Below the pieces are notes generated by a model. The model ran no database searches, was not told the origin of the DNA, and worked only from the letters and a program-made list of their open reading frames with translations. Made by a program: the position numbers and the translations under genes. Shown here one piece after another: positions 1-12,280 of a DNA stretch of 32,661 nucleotides; position 1 is the first letter of the stretch, and each line of letters opens with the position of its first letter. The stretch is from Rhizoclosmatium globosum (Eukaryota; Chytridiomycota; Chytridiomycetes; Chytridiales; Chytriomycetaceae), in the NCBI GenBank assembly GCA_002104985.1, contig MCGO01000329.1, positions 1 to 32,661 on the forward strand, read 5' to 3'.

Positions 1-769
1 TTTCCAGGTAAATTTGTTTGATGATTTGTGATATGTTTACTGATAGTTCCACTCCAGTTCAACTGTCGCAACACGATCAACGATGTTGTTTTGGAGAACG
101 TGTCTGTTGCCATGACTGTAGAGGCAAACGATGACGAGCTCGCAGCCCACCTGTCACTGGAGGGAACCGTGGCTGCCCCTCAACTAGTATACGATGTCCC
201 AGGAACTATCTACGTTGTCTACAAGCGAAACTCGAACGTCACACCCGTCGCCACATTTGGAAACACCCTCAAGTTCGTCGTCAAAGACTGTGACCCAGCC
301 ACTGGCGAAGCCGATGAGGAAGGATACGAGGACGAGTACCTCTTGGAGGACTTGGAACTCACGACTGCTGATTACATCCAGCCCACCTTTGTCTCTGACT
401 TTGGACGTACTTGGGAGCAGGTTGGGCAACAGCATGAGATGGTCGAGGCTTTTGAGCTTTCAGCGATTACTAGTGTGAAGGGTAACTGTGTTAATGATTG
501 CACTGTGTCAAGTTGTAACTCTTTTTGCGACAGACGCTGTTACCAAGATCATTGATATTCTTGGAATGGAGGCTTGTGACGGTTCATACTCTGTGAAAGA
601 TAAGGCCACAACACATACGCTCTTGTTGGCGGGAATGTTTGTGGGTGGAATTGGTGCTCTCGTAAGGTGCAGAATGGCTTACGATGCGAGTTCAGGGGTT
701 ACTTTGGAAATTGCTTGTCGATGTGAGGATCCTGAAGTCTGTGAACGGATTGTCAACTCTATTGTTTAA
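1..769 (+). CDS. SEC21: Coatomer subunit gamma (COPI), C-terminal part, partial at window start
   Basis: Gamma-COP is a subunit of the COPI coat that drives Golgi-to-ER retrograde vesicle traffic; this part is the C-terminal appendage that binds accessory proteins. Exons read 1-7, 58-481 and 534-769, with introns at 8-57 (GTAAAT..CCAG) and 482-533 (GTAACT..ACAG). The first exon ends in Phe-Gln, followed by FNCRNTINDVVLENV, then VKDCDPATGEADEEGYEDEY and LEDLELTTADYIQ, which are family hallmarks. The last exon carries HTLLLAGMFVGG and the terminal domain, ending at TAA 767-769. The 5' part lies outside the window. It is convergent with the next gene, whose stop is at 906. Nothing looks broken. 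Recognition is by remembered family motifs and is strong. Confidence 0.95.
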
Positions 770-905
770 ATCTGTTGATTGGATGTATGGTTTATTTGTA
801 AAACGTGTATGACTTGGATGTTCACAAAAATGAGGTGTTTGTTTGATGTTTTTCTTTTTTCTTTGTGTTTTTGAATATGGAATAAAATAATCCATTTGTT
901 CTTGA

Positions 906-3793
906 TTAAGACTTGAGATTCCCTTCGTCAGACTTCCCGTGTAGAGAATTTGTGTTCATTAAACTAAGGATTGTGTTTTCTACTTCCTTACTGGAAACTG
1001 GTCTAAAGAGTGTCGCTGATGAGTCAAGAGGATTTGGCCCTTCACTGTCCATCAAAACCACTACAGGAACGTCAACACTTTTCATACGTCTAATTAAATC
1101 ATCCGTGTTTGTCATATCAGAATATACACCAATAAATACAATTGAGATTCTTTGGGAACAAGCCAATCCATAAGCATCACACACGTTTGACGACTCAACG
1201 ATATTATCGAATACGTTTAAACTCGATAGAATTTTAACTAACGTGTGACGGTGAAGTGATGAACTTTCGACAACAAAAGAACTAAGGGAATCACGCCTTA
1301 ATTCAGAAGCTTCGTTTCGTGAACTGACACTGTGGTAAGATGCTTCTCTTCTTTCATAATTTATGGGCGTTGTTTTCAATGAGAAGTCTAAACTCGGGCA
1401 CTCAGGCAAGCTATTCAAGAAGGGTATTTTGGGACGGGTGTAAGAACTATTGGAATCAACAGAATTGGTGTACTTTTGAACTGGTTTGTTTTGCGTTGTA
1501 TTAAACATGTTGAGCACTGAAGACAGACTATCTTTTGACATTGGCTTAAGAATATTATACTGGATACCAAGTGAATTCGTTTGTGGTGTATTTGTAGAAG
1601 AGAGGGATGAGGTGACCAGGCCAATAACAAAGATACTACTTTGTTGCAACTTTCCACTTATAACCTAGGAAAAAATTGTGAGAGTGTGATTGAAGTAAAA
1701 GAACCTACATATTCGTTTACTTTCGGCATATCGAGTTCAATGAAAATGATATCGATTTTGTCCGTTTTAATTGTATAGATCGCTTCTTCACAACTAGACG
1801 CTTCCATTATAATAAAATCATAGGTTAGTTCCTTGATCATTCTCTTGAACTCAAGTCGGAACTCATTTGACATATCTGCAACAAGCAATTTTCGTGTTGG
1901 CTGGCGCGGGGATGATGTCAGAATTGATAAAAGTTCTGAGTTACTTCTGTCTGGAGCAAAACGATACGGTAGCATATCAACTATTGATTCGCGGTGAATA
2001 TTTGCTTTGACATCAAACACTGTTGAGGATGAACGTGAAATGGAAGAATGAACTTTGCTTCCTTGTCGAAGACGTTCAATTAAGTAGCTTACAAACTCAT
2101 GACTATCTATTTGTTGTGATGAGCTGGAGAAGGTGGTACAGACTTCTTCGTTGACCAAAATTTGGCGCCTCACTGCGCCCTTGTGATCAATTGGAATAGA
2201 TATTGTGATCTTGCAGCTGCCTTCGGTACTTAATGTGCCTTTAATCCATTTCGCTGATATTGTACCGCCCATGAGAGTTACCATTGACTTCACAATAGAC
2301 ATTTCAAACCCAGTCAGGCGAGAACTCTTCCTATCCTTACAAAACGCGAGGCCAGGTCTGAACAATAGATCCACTTCCTCTGCATTTATTTGAAATCCAG
2401 TGTGAGTCACAGAAATGTTCACGTATTTGGAAGATGAATCAGAACATTTCTTTGTTGTAGTAATATCGAGAGACACATGGGAAATCTGTAAATTTCAAGT
2501 TATTGGCAATCGATGTAACGCTTGCTTACCGGAAATGCAAATATAACACTGGTGATCAAGAGCAGCTCAAACGCTCCTGAGTCAAAGCGTGTATAAACTT
2601 TCTCTACTTCAATCTGACTCTTGAATCTATTGTCGTCGTCGTGTTGAAGTAACAAACCACGAACAAAAGAAACCGTTCGATAAACCATTTCATCCAACCA
2701 AATAGACTTCAGATTCAAGGTAATCTGACCTTTAGTCACTGCAGCGTAGTACGTCACGTCGTCTAGTAGAGCAAAGAAAACCACCGTATCACTGAGAGTG
2801 CTCTTGTTGGAGTCGATAGAACAATCAGAATTCATCAGGATCTTTCGATCAGAGCAACGTTTTTCATTACTCTCCAAAACGCTTTTGGTGTTTTCACAGA
2901 AACATAAAAGTTGTTGAGTAAATTGGTATTCGTTTTTCAGCAAATGCGCGGTTGCGAGGAGTTTGTCTTTCTTCAGCTGACAGAGATCTCGTGTATATGT
3001 ATATAATTGATAAGTTCTTCCTCAACTCAAAGTCGTCAGTGAATACAGCATTTGCAGTAAATGCACTGACATTGAGAAGCGACGCAGTTTCAACTCCCAA
3101 GAAAATTCCACATCCGACGGCTATAAAACCAATTGCAAAACTAATTGGGATTTGCCAGTTGAAGTTCCTCGCTGCCCATTCTCCGCATACAACAACACCA
3201 ACAATAAAAAGAGAAGAAAAAAGTCGTTTGAGGTGTAGCGCACAAGATGATTCAATGATGACTTTGAAAAGTGGCAATGATACAATCAATCCCAACATAC
3301 TGATAGCCCAGTCCCTGAACCATGAGTCAAGGAGCGAAGTTTGCACTGCTTGCTCGTTTTGATAAACGGCTATCCGCAAAACTGATGTTATGGTGCAAAT
3401 TAACATGCTAATGGTTGCGAAATGTGTCCATAGGAGAGGCGGGGAAAGGAAATAATACAAAATTGCGACAAGAATGGCTTCCAGGAGGTCAATCACACAT
3501 ATTCCGAAAATAGACGATTGTCCAGCGTATAGAGAGGCCAAAAACCCGATGAAAAGAAGAAAACGGTAACTTAAATATCGATTTTTAGTTGAAAAAAGAA
3601 TTGCCGCGTGGTATCCGTTTGCAAGCCAAAGTGGAGAGTTGGTTCGGCAGCCAAAAAACAATGTCGTACATCTTGCGAGAGCAAAGGATCCTAGCCAACA
3701 AGCAACAGCTGTTATACGCACTGAGGTCGTCGATTTTATCACGAGCGCTTTCTCTTTGCGAAACGTTAAAGGGCAAAGGGAGGAAGCGAGCAT
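906..3793 (-). CDS. HK-A: MASE1-like membrane sensor with degenerate histidine kinase and two receiver-like domains
   Basis: Predicted exons, in transcript order, are 3793-3047, 2976-2530, 2485-1709 and 1664-906 (909 residues). The N-terminal ~240 residues form a multi-spanning MASE1-like sensor, with an NGYHAAILFST segment and WFRDWAISMLGLIV. Next come a degenerate dimerisation/ATPase region and two receiver-like domains. The H-box is absent: the QQLLCFCENTK segment has no phospho-His. The ATPase N-box lacks Asn (VIFAFP), and the G1 position reads VTHTGFQI instead of DTGxGI. Receiver 1 has Glu (1736-1738) where the phospho-Asp should be; receiver 2 has Gly there (VFIGVYSD). Compared with its two neighbours, the spliced product appears to lose the last membrane helix and coiled coil, because the 70-nt intron 2977-3046 covers that part. 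It is probably a signalling scaffold or pseudokinase; its ligand is unknown. Confidence 0.75.
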
Positions 3794-3943
3794 TTTCAGA
3801 CAGAAGAGATTTACGAGATTGGCTCAAAGTAGCAACACAGCTCATATCCAAATTTTCTGTTTGGTATAAGTAAATTTTATTACTAGAAAAAGCGAATCTG
3901 AGTAATAATACAAAAGAGGGGAAAAAATGACTAAACCATTGAT

Positions 3944-6900
3944 TTACGAGTGAATGCCAACTAATGTTGCGACTGATTCCTTTCGTTTTCCTTCTTCGTT
4001 TATAGTAGTACCGCCGTTGTCTTGGCAGTCCACCTTCAATTCAGGTAAAATTCCTCGAATCGCATTTTCCAATTCCTTACTTGACACTGGTCTATAAAGT
4101 GTTGCCGACGATTCTAATTTGCACGACCCAGAATTAATGTCCATCAAAGTTATTACTGGAATCCCTTCGTTGCGACACTTTCTAATAATATCATTGATGT
4201 CTGTTGTGTCTGGATGAACACCAATAAATATCATAGAGAACTTGCGGGCAGAACACAATCGTGAAGCATCTACTTCGTTCGACGCTTCAAATATGTCTTG
4301 AAAAATTGTAAACTTTGAGATGGTTTTTACCAGGGTTTGGCGTTGAGGGAACGAGCTTTCCACAACCAAGGCATGTATTAAGTCACGATTCAAATCCGAT
4401 GAGGGTTCTTGATAAAGTATGTCAAGAGTTATACTCTGTGGACTGATGCTACCGGAACGGTTTTCGTATATTCTTGGTGTTGACATGAACGAAAACTCTG
4501 ACTTCATACTCTCGACAGGCGTTTCCATGCCTATACGCGGTGAAGGAAAAAATGAACTATATAAAGAACTTGAAGGGGATGGAGTTTTCTGGATGGGTTT
4601 GTTTCGACTGGTGTTGAAAGTTTTCAGGAGTGACATAAGGATTCCTTTGGATATGGGTTTGGTAATAATGTAGTTCAGGCCTAACGGATCTAATTGATGC
4701 TTTTGGATAGATTCGAGTGCCTCGCATACACCAACGACCGGGACAAATGTGTGTTGAAACTTTCGCAATTCCGCCTTTGTTAGAAGTAAGTGCATCAGAG
4801 GAAGTGTTTCATCAATAAAACTTACATATTCAGGCAAATTGTGCATAGTCATATCAATAAATACAATGTCAATATTATCCATTATAAGAATCACTTCATC
4901 GCAGCTGGATGCCTCAAGAACCTCATAATCCGTAGTAAGAGATGTGACAATCCTCTGAAATTCAGAACGAAAATCTTGCGATTTGTCCGCAATTAACAAT
5001 TTTCGTTTTACTTGTTTTTGGGGAAAGCTCAAGATTGATAGTAGTTCTGTGTCGATAGCATTTTCCGATTGAGACAATTCCAAGTTTGAGCTTCTGAAAC
5101 TTTTGTTGGATTGGGTATCGAGCTTGACAAAAGAGACCGAAGAATCAGAGACTTGATCAGACGCCATCATCTGCCTCGAGTTCATCAATCGAATACGTTC
5201 AGTCAACGAATTGAGGTATTCGTTTTTCTCATCGTGAGAATATAAGTTAGAAGAAATGGTAGTGAAGACTTCCATATTCGTTACTACTCTGTCTGAGTGA
5301 CATCCCTTCATGTTATTGATTGGAATAGAAATCTTAATAGAACAATTTCCTTCGTCTCCGTGTCCACTCCATGCAGCTGAAATTGTTCCGCTCATAAGAT
5401 TTACAATCGATTTCACAATACTCATTTCAAATCCAGTCAAGTTTGAATTTTGTTCATCCCTGCAAAATGCAAGACATGGTCTGAACAATACGTCAACGTC
5501 TTTTGCACTAATATTGAAGCCCGAATGAGTGATCAAGACTTCCAGCGTAGGTGCAGATTCTTCGTCAATTGTGGTAATCTCAAGAGAAACAATAGACCTC
5601 TATGCGAGCTATTAAAAATCGAACCGAGTGTCAATAACTTACTGGAAATGCAAATAGTGTGCTTCCAACAAGAACGAGCTGAAAAGCCTCCAAGTCCAAA
5701 CATGCAAATACTTTCGCCACACTAATCTGACAACTTACAAATTCAAACCCCCGTTGATTCATCAAGTCTCTAGCGAGAGATGATGCTTCGTTGACCAAGT
5801 CTTTTAACCAGATATACCTTGAATTCAGTGGAATCTGTCCATTTTCTAATGCTATAAAATAGGTTACGTCATCCAAGAAAGTCAAAAGGCCGATTTTGCC
5901 TTGAAATATGCTATCTGTATTGCTAACTATACTGCCCGCACTATTTCCGCTAGAGTCAAGAGTGTACTTCATTTTTTCACAAAGATGTCCAAGTTGAGAA
6001 ATTACACACTGTTCCCTTTCCTGCCCTTCCAAATCCGCTTCTTTTCTTTGGTCTCGCACTTTTTGCTCGAGACCTTGAACGTCGGAGTAAACTAATATAA
6101 GAAACTGCGCGATGATATGGATGAAACAGAGTGATAGATCTGTGGCTTGGTTGAAAATAATGTTTGCTCCCAATCCAAAAAAATTCATGAGTGATGCAGT
6201 TTCATTTCCAAATACACGTCCGCAAGATATGCTCAACCCCAGGATTGCGAAACTGATCGGAATTTGTAACTTAGGATTTTTTGTAGCCCAAACAAAAATC
6301 ACAACCCCTCCAGTAGCAAAAAGGGCCGAAATACATATTTGAAGATTTTTGAGTAAATGTGTTGTTGATTTGTGACGTATGGTCCAAATCATTACAGTAT
6401 TGAAAGGTGACATAATGATCAATCCAAACAAACTAATCACCCAGTCTCTAAACCAAATTTCAAGTAGCATGGCGTTGATTTCTTCCTCAATCTGATAGAT
6501 CACAGAGCGAGCAAAAGAAGTTCCCAAACAGACAATAACACAAACAGTCAAATACTTTACCCAGATGAATTTACGTTCTCTATTAAAGGCTATCACGACA
6601 AGAGCCGATTCGGATAGATCTATGGCATAAGTTCCAAATTTTGCGAAAATCTGATTGTTCAGTTCAATCGATGCGCCAATGCAGAGCGAGATTAGAAAGC
6701 TCAGTGCAAGACAAGCACGACAATTGATACTGAAGTCATTAGTCGAAAGCAATATGGCGGCATGGTATCCATTGACAATCCAAATTTTGGTGTTGACTCT
6801 GTCTCCACTGACCCATAGTGAAAATCTAGTCAGTGCCAGTGACCCAAACCAATACACAGCTACTGGAATAAAGGATACAAAACTAAGTCGTTGAGAAATG

Positions 6901-6944
6901 AGGAGCTTCAAGACGTCAGTGGGAAGCAGTCGTGTCTTCTCCAT
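3944..6944 (-). CDS. HK-B: MASE1-like membrane sensor with degenerate histidine kinase and two receiver-like domains
   Basis: Predicted exons are 6944-5643, 5599-4826 and 4774-3944, giving 968 residues. Introns 5600-5642 and 4775-4825 sit at the same protein positions as in the two paralogs (after AFP and after EY). Residues ~1-310 are a multi-spanning MASE1-like region (WIVNGYHAAILLST; WFRDWVISLFGLII). A charged coiled-coil stretch follows (~310-345), then a degenerate DHp region. Here a His does sit at the H-box position (QLGHLCEKMK), but the following E-x-x-T/N pattern is gone. The ATPase N-box and G1 motifs are lost (THSGFNIS). Receiver 1 (~633-760) keeps an Asp at the phosphosite (FIDMTM, 4853-4855) and the KP loop Lys (ITKPIS). 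Receiver 2 lacks the Asp (IFIGVHPD). It is the copy most likely still able to accept phosphate. Confidence 0.8.
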
Positions 6945-7142
6945 TCTCCGCTAGAATCTGGTGATTTACACGTGAATTTTTTGGCAACGCAGCCATGAAT
7001 GAAACGCATTTTCCATTTTCATGACCAACTGAGCGAGTTTCCACTATCTGTTTATTTCCATCGTGCTTTTAAGGGTGCTCTACCGAACAAACAGCAACAG
7101 CGATTAACACTAAAATGACTAGTAAAAATATATTGGTAAATT

Positions 7143-10100
7143 TTACAAATGAAGTCCGACCAATGTTGCAACCGATTCTTTCCGTTTTCCTCCTTCAGCG
7201 ACAATAGTCTCACTGTCACGCACCCAGTCTAACTTCGATTTGGGAAGCAATTTGCGTATCACAGATTCCATCTCCTCACTGGATACAGGTCTGTACAAGG
7301 TTGCTGATGAGTCTAATGGATTAGGCATGCATAACTGTTCTGAATCCACCAAAACAACAACAGGAATATCTTCGATTCGACTCCTGCGAATCATATCATT
7401 AATTTCTGTCATTTCAGGATAAACTCCAATAAATATCATGGAGAACTTTCGCGCGGAGCACAATCGCGCAGCATCCAGTTCGTTGGATGATTCAAAGATA
7501 TCTTGAAAAATCCCCAAATTTTGAAGTATTTTAACAAGTGTGTGACGGTGGGGCGAAGAACTCTCTACAACTAAGGCCAAGAGTCTGTTTGTGTCCAGTG
7601 CTTGTTGTTGTGGAAAGATGTGGACGTTTATGCTTTGAGGGCTCATGCTATCGAGTGAATCACATCGCTGCCTGCAAATAATCGGAGTTGATCGATACGA
7701 AAACTCAGAGCTTACGCTTTCTGCTGGAGAGAACGACACCTCCGCATTTGAATATGGTGATGTGGGAGAATACTTTGCGTAAGCCGATTCCCCATAGTTA
7801 TTCTCAAGATCAGATAGCGATTGAGTCTTTTGAAACTGAACGTTTCTACTTGTGTTGAACGTCTTGAGAAGTGACAATAGGATTCCTTTGGAAATCGGTT
7901 TCGCGATAATATAATTGAGTCCCAAAGCTTTCAATCGATTTTTTTGAATGGCGCTGATAGATTGAGTGCCCATTCCAATGACAGAAACGCTATTTTGTTG
8001 AAACTTACGTCTTTGTGCCTGAAAATAGTAGGATAAGTTCAAGGGTTACAAGAAAAACCAACGTACATATTCCTTCACTTTCGCCATTTCGAGCTCAATA
8101 AATACAATATCAATGCGATCAGTTTCCATAATAAGTATGACTTCATCACAACTGGACGCCTCAAATACTACATAATCCGTTGTTAGATTCTCAATCATCT
8201 TTTTGAACTCAAGCCGGAATTCTTTTGATGTATCCGCAATCAGCAGTTTGCGCTTTGATTGTACCGGTGAGAAATTCAATATGGATGGGGGCTCAATATC
8301 CACAACGACTTCAGAAGAAGTAGAACCAGTATTAGACGCAAGCTCAGTTGCTACGTCTCTCCCTGCCCTAATATCAAATTTGAAAGAGGAAGCACATGAA
8401 TTTGATAACAAATGCGGGAATTTCATCAGCCGAATGCGTTCAGTCAAGGAACTGAGATATTCGTTACTTTCTAGACGTATTGGAAAATCAAGCATTGAAG
8501 TGCTGACTTCTTTAGTGATTGAAAAGTCGTGCATTGCATCGCTTGCCCGCGAATCAATGATTGGGATAGATATCTTGATTTCACAATAGCCACCATGGGC
8601 AGCGCCTTCATTCCATGCAGCAGTAATACTTCCGCCCATGAGATTTACCATCGATTTCACAATGGACATTTCTAGACCCGTTAAACTTGAGCTCTTGCTG
8701 TCTTTGCAAAATGCGAGACATGGTCGAAACAAGATATTGACATCCTCTGCGTTGATTTGAAACCCAGAATGGGTGACGGAGATTTCCAAAGTTAACGGAA
8801 ATAAATCAAGCGTTGAGGGTTCTCCAGTTTTGGTTGTGGTGACCTCAAGAGACACATAAGAAGCCTTATGAACGAGAAAGAAATAGTGAAGTGTTAGAAA
8901 TACGATTTTTATCATAAATTTCATCTTACAGGAAACGCGAATAAAGTCGTTCCAATGACGACTCGCTGAAAAGCTTCAGAGTCCAAGCACGCAAACACTT
9001 TAGCAACGTTCACTTGGCTCTGGAAGCGATATGTTGAATCGTCGCCACGTTGATCCATCAAGCCTCGTGCTGCTGATATAGTACGATACACCAAATCCTT
9101 CAACCAAACTGGACGTGGTTGTAACCCAATCTGACCATTCTCCGCTGCTGAAAAGTACGTCATATCGTCCAAAAGAGAAAGAAGCTCAACTTGATCTTTT
9201 AACAAGCTTTCTGTCGTTTCTATCGAACTATTGGTACTTTTTGGTGCACTTGATTTCGAACATTTACTCTCAAGTAGCGGTTCTCCAGCTCTTTCCAGTC
9301 CGCGTTTCATTTTTTCACAGAGTGTAGCAAGATGATGAATCATCCGGTATTCTGTATCTTGTTCCCGTTTCTGCGATTCCAAACTTGTTTGCGCCACAGC
9401 TGTCTTCAATTTCGTAGCTGCGCTTGTATCGAGAGTTACCACAGCTGAGATTGTAAATGCCAAGAGCTGTGAAATCGTATGTGTATGTATGACTTGCTGG
9501 TAATCATTGACAATGAGTGGCTGATTAAAAGCAAAATTGGCTAGCAGGCTTGTAAGACTCACAAAAGACGCCGTTTCAAGACCATGAGCAAGCACACCAA
9601 CAAGTGCTGCTAAAAGCGTGAGTATGGCAGTAGGAATCATTGGACTGGTTAGAGTACGTTTTAGAACCCAAGCGAATAGGGTAGTTGCCCCGGCGATGAG
9701 AAGAGGTATGTAAACAACCGTAGCATACTTCAAGACTTTCCCTTTGACTTCAGGGACAGTGTGATTTTCAAAAATCGCGGCGAAAATCCACAGCAACAGA
9801 GGTGTCGGCAGAATATTTCCAACGATGCTGAAGCTCCACTCTGAAAACCACAAACTCATCCAAGTCGATTCGTATGGTTCATTTCTCAAGATAAAAGCGC
9901 GTGCTAGTGACGTGCATAAGGTAGTTCCAAAAGTAGCCACAAGGTAATTTACTGACATGACCCGCGTCTTGTACACCCACCAACGTGTATCCATGTACAA
10001 AACTAACAGCGATATTGCAACTGCTTCACATAGGTGAGTCACGCTGATTTCAAACCGTATGAAAATCTCGGAGAATGGATTATAGAGGCCAGCAAACAGA

Positions 10101-10375
10101 GTCCCCAAAAAGCCAAGCGCAAGAAGCCGGCGTTGATTTGCCGAAATGGAGGTTGACAGGAGGATGGCAACATGATATCCGTTCAAGAGCAAGAGGTTCT
10201 TGCCGCCACAAGAGAGTGTAAATCTACTCACTGCGTATGATCCCGCCAAGCAAGATACCAATAAAATCAGCTTTACGATGCTCGTTGTGACCGTAGACAT
10301 CAGTCCTTTTGTCGCCGATGTTGATGGTGGTGAAATCCCAAATTTCATAGAAGTTGGTTTAATAGAGATTTTCAC
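7143..10375 (-). CDS. HK-C: MASE1-like membrane sensor with degenerate histidine kinase and two receiver-like domains
   Basis: Predicted exons are 10375-8930, 8864-8067 and 8018-7143, giving 1039 residues, the longest of the three tandem paralogs. The N-terminal ~340 residues are hydrophobic with MASE1-like LLLNGYHVAILLST and WFSEWSFSIVGNIL. A coiled coil and the segment HHLATLCEKMK follow; Thr occupies the H-box His position. The ATPase-like part reads TTLFAFPV (no N-box Asn) and VTHSGFQINAEDV (no G1 Asp). Receiver 1 begins KRKLLIADTSKEF and has Glu (8094-8096, in FIELEM) at the phosphosite. Receiver 2 reads MIFIGVYPEM, so the Asp is Gly, and the conserved KP is RP (LYRPVS). The start at 10375 is the first Met of the open frame. 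A short N-terminal Ser/Thr-rich leader precedes the first helix. Confidence 0.8.
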
Positions 10376-12160
10376 GGTATAACCTCAGCTCATCAAATAA
10401 TTTAACTGTATAAAGGGAAAAAGAAATGATACAGTTCTTTTCCTGAAGGAAGACAACACAACTTCGTTTTTTTCCCAACACCTTGACGTTCATGGCTGAT
10501 CCTCTCATTCGCAAACAGTACACACTTGCATTCAAAGTATGCATTGTCAAAGAAGTACATGCACTCTCTGCGTTGCTTGTTTCCTCTAAGCCACACCGAA
10601 AGGTTCGCAGTGGTACGTTGCTACTAAACATTCCCTCAACAGGTCGATGCTGTCCAAGTGGTTGCGATCCTTTGAAACCATCAAAGACGAATCTGTGAAG
10701 CGATGTGGGAAGTATCTGCACTGTGGATGGGGACGTGTGATGGTGGGCGGTGGAAGGAAGGTTCACAGTCGCATCAACAGAGCCCCTCCCTCTCTCGCGC
10801 GCATTAGCGTAGATATTGATGGCCACCCCTCTATACTCTCTTCTTCCCCTTCTATGGTACGCTGTATGTTCCTGGAGGAGGAAGTGTGTCGCCGGCAGAC
10901 TTGCGCGAGTGGATGTTTGCATACGTGAAGGATCCCTTGAGTTTATTGGCTGATGCAGCGCTAGGGGTTGGAACTGAACAGCGTAGAGAAACCTTCACCG
11001 CATCATCCCGTTGGTGTATAGGATTGATTCATGGAGAGAGATAGACTTAGCGTAAGGGCGAAAACTACGAATAGAATGTGTCCATTGGTGGATCACAGCG
11101 ATACTCCACCCCTCTCTTCCTTTTTCTCCTTTTCCTTCATCAAACAAAACAACAATAAAACAACCTGCAATTTTGCTTCTTCTTATTGCTTATTGTTTCA
11201 CAGAACGTTGCACTTTGATTCGTTTGCAGTGACGATCTTCACAGTTCTCCTGTTCTATCTTTACCTTCTATATTTCTCCATCTTCTTTTTTGTCTGTTTG
11301 TTTGTTTGTTTTTGTTTGGCGGGAGGGAAGTTTGACAGCCAAGACCACATTTCCTTCGCATTTCCTTCCTGCATCATATCTTTCTTTCAAAAAAACAACT
11401 CGTTAAGTATACCTCTGTTGGCAAAGCTATGTCTCTGATTTTATGAAGCCAACCCATCTGGGAGCTCTGCGGGCGTCGCGAACCTGCTTAAACGCCCTGG
11501 ATGGTTTGGTTAGTGGATGAAGATGTACACTGGTGTACCAAGGGACGCATACTCATGAGTCTGTTTTCAACATCATAATCATTTTAAGTGGTATGTACCG
11601 ACTCTTGTATTGTTGACTTTGACTGTACAGATACCTTTTTTTTTTGACTAAGTAAATGCCTTGTGTTCCTTCGTTCCCTCCCGTCCTAATACGATTTGTC
11701 TACTACTACTTTGGTCACTCAAAGGTAAGAATATGTTCCTATTTATTCGCTTTGATTTCATTTTGGTTGTCTTGTACGTTGCCCTCTCTTCTTTCTCTTG
11801 TATCTATCTCTTGTATCTATCGCTGTTATTGTTATTGTGCATTTAATAAATTGTTCAACCCTTGTTGTATGTTGTAGTATTAGGAAAGAGATGAGTGGCC
11901 AACAGAATTAGGGACTGACTAGGGTTTCGAAGCTAAATATAGGCCTTCCACAACCTCCTGGCATCAATCGACTCCCCGGATTCTTTCTAATTGTGTGTGT
12001 TTATGCAGTTGGTACACTCCGTTGCCGTCTTGCGTCCCAAATAAGAAAGTTCAAGTTCAAGTTTAAGGATGATTTCGGAAAATAAGGCGAAACCCCCGGA
12101 ACCGGATAGGATAAATCCTCCAATTTGAGAAAGCGGGAGGCGCGTGCAGCCCATGCAGAT
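10376..12160. other. Gene-poor intergenic stretch between HK-C and the Fanzor-like gene
   Basis: I see no convincing protein gene here. Open frames in this stretch are low in complexity, lack recognisable domains and have no plausible splice partners. From about 11110 to 11340 the plus strand is strongly pyrimidine-rich with T and TTTG runs. A strong inverted repeat lies at 11449-11509 and a run of ten T at 11636-11645. The proximal part must hold the HK-C promoter (minus strand) and the distal part the promoter of the Fanzor-like gene. Confidence 0.6.
11449..11509 (+). other. Strong imperfect hairpin, possible structured RNA
   Basis: Bases 11449-11462 can pair with 11496-11509: 13 of 14 positions pair (two of them G-U) with one C-U mismatch, closing a 33-nt loop that contains a further GCGT/ACGC pairing (11473-11476 with 11492-11495). 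About 130 nt downstream is a run of ten T (11636-11645), compatible with a Pol III stop. I could not match it to tRNA, 5S, U1-U6 or another known RNA by eye. Confidence 0.4.
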
Positions 12161-12162
12161 GT

Positions 12163-12170
12163 TATATAAA
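12163..12170 (+). promoter_or_regulatory. TATA box of the Fanzor-like gene
   Basis: The sequence TATATAAA is followed within about 20-30 nt by a pyrimidine/CA-rich stretch (CCTCCTCCCTTCCTTCTC) typical of fungal transcription starts. It lies ~380 nt before the ATG at 12547, and the leader between them looks spliced. Confidence 0.6.
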
Positions 12171-12280
12171 GCAGGCCTGTTCCCTCCTCCCTTCCTTCTC
12201 AATTCACCAACTACCCAACTCCCTACCCAACCAAACCAATCCCGCACTACATCAGCTTGTTTGCTGCTTTAATTTTTTTG

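Noticed and set aside
906..10375. Ordinary active hybrid histidine kinases
   Set aside because: The H-box signature and the N and G1 ATPase motifs are missing from all three copies, and receiver 2 lacks its Asp in each.
10359..10922. 187-codon minus-strand open frame overlapping the start of HK-C
   Set aside because: Its composition is low in complexity, no domain is visible, it overlaps the 5' end of HK-C on the same strand, and no splice signals support it.
11031..11438. 135-codon plus-strand open frame
   Set aside because: The protein is a run of Phe/Leu/Ser from pyrimidine-rich DNA and has no domain features.
11449..11509. tRNA gene on either strand
   Set aside because: A GGTTCG-like string occurs on the minus strand, but no T-stem, anticodon arm or acceptor stem can be drawn around it.
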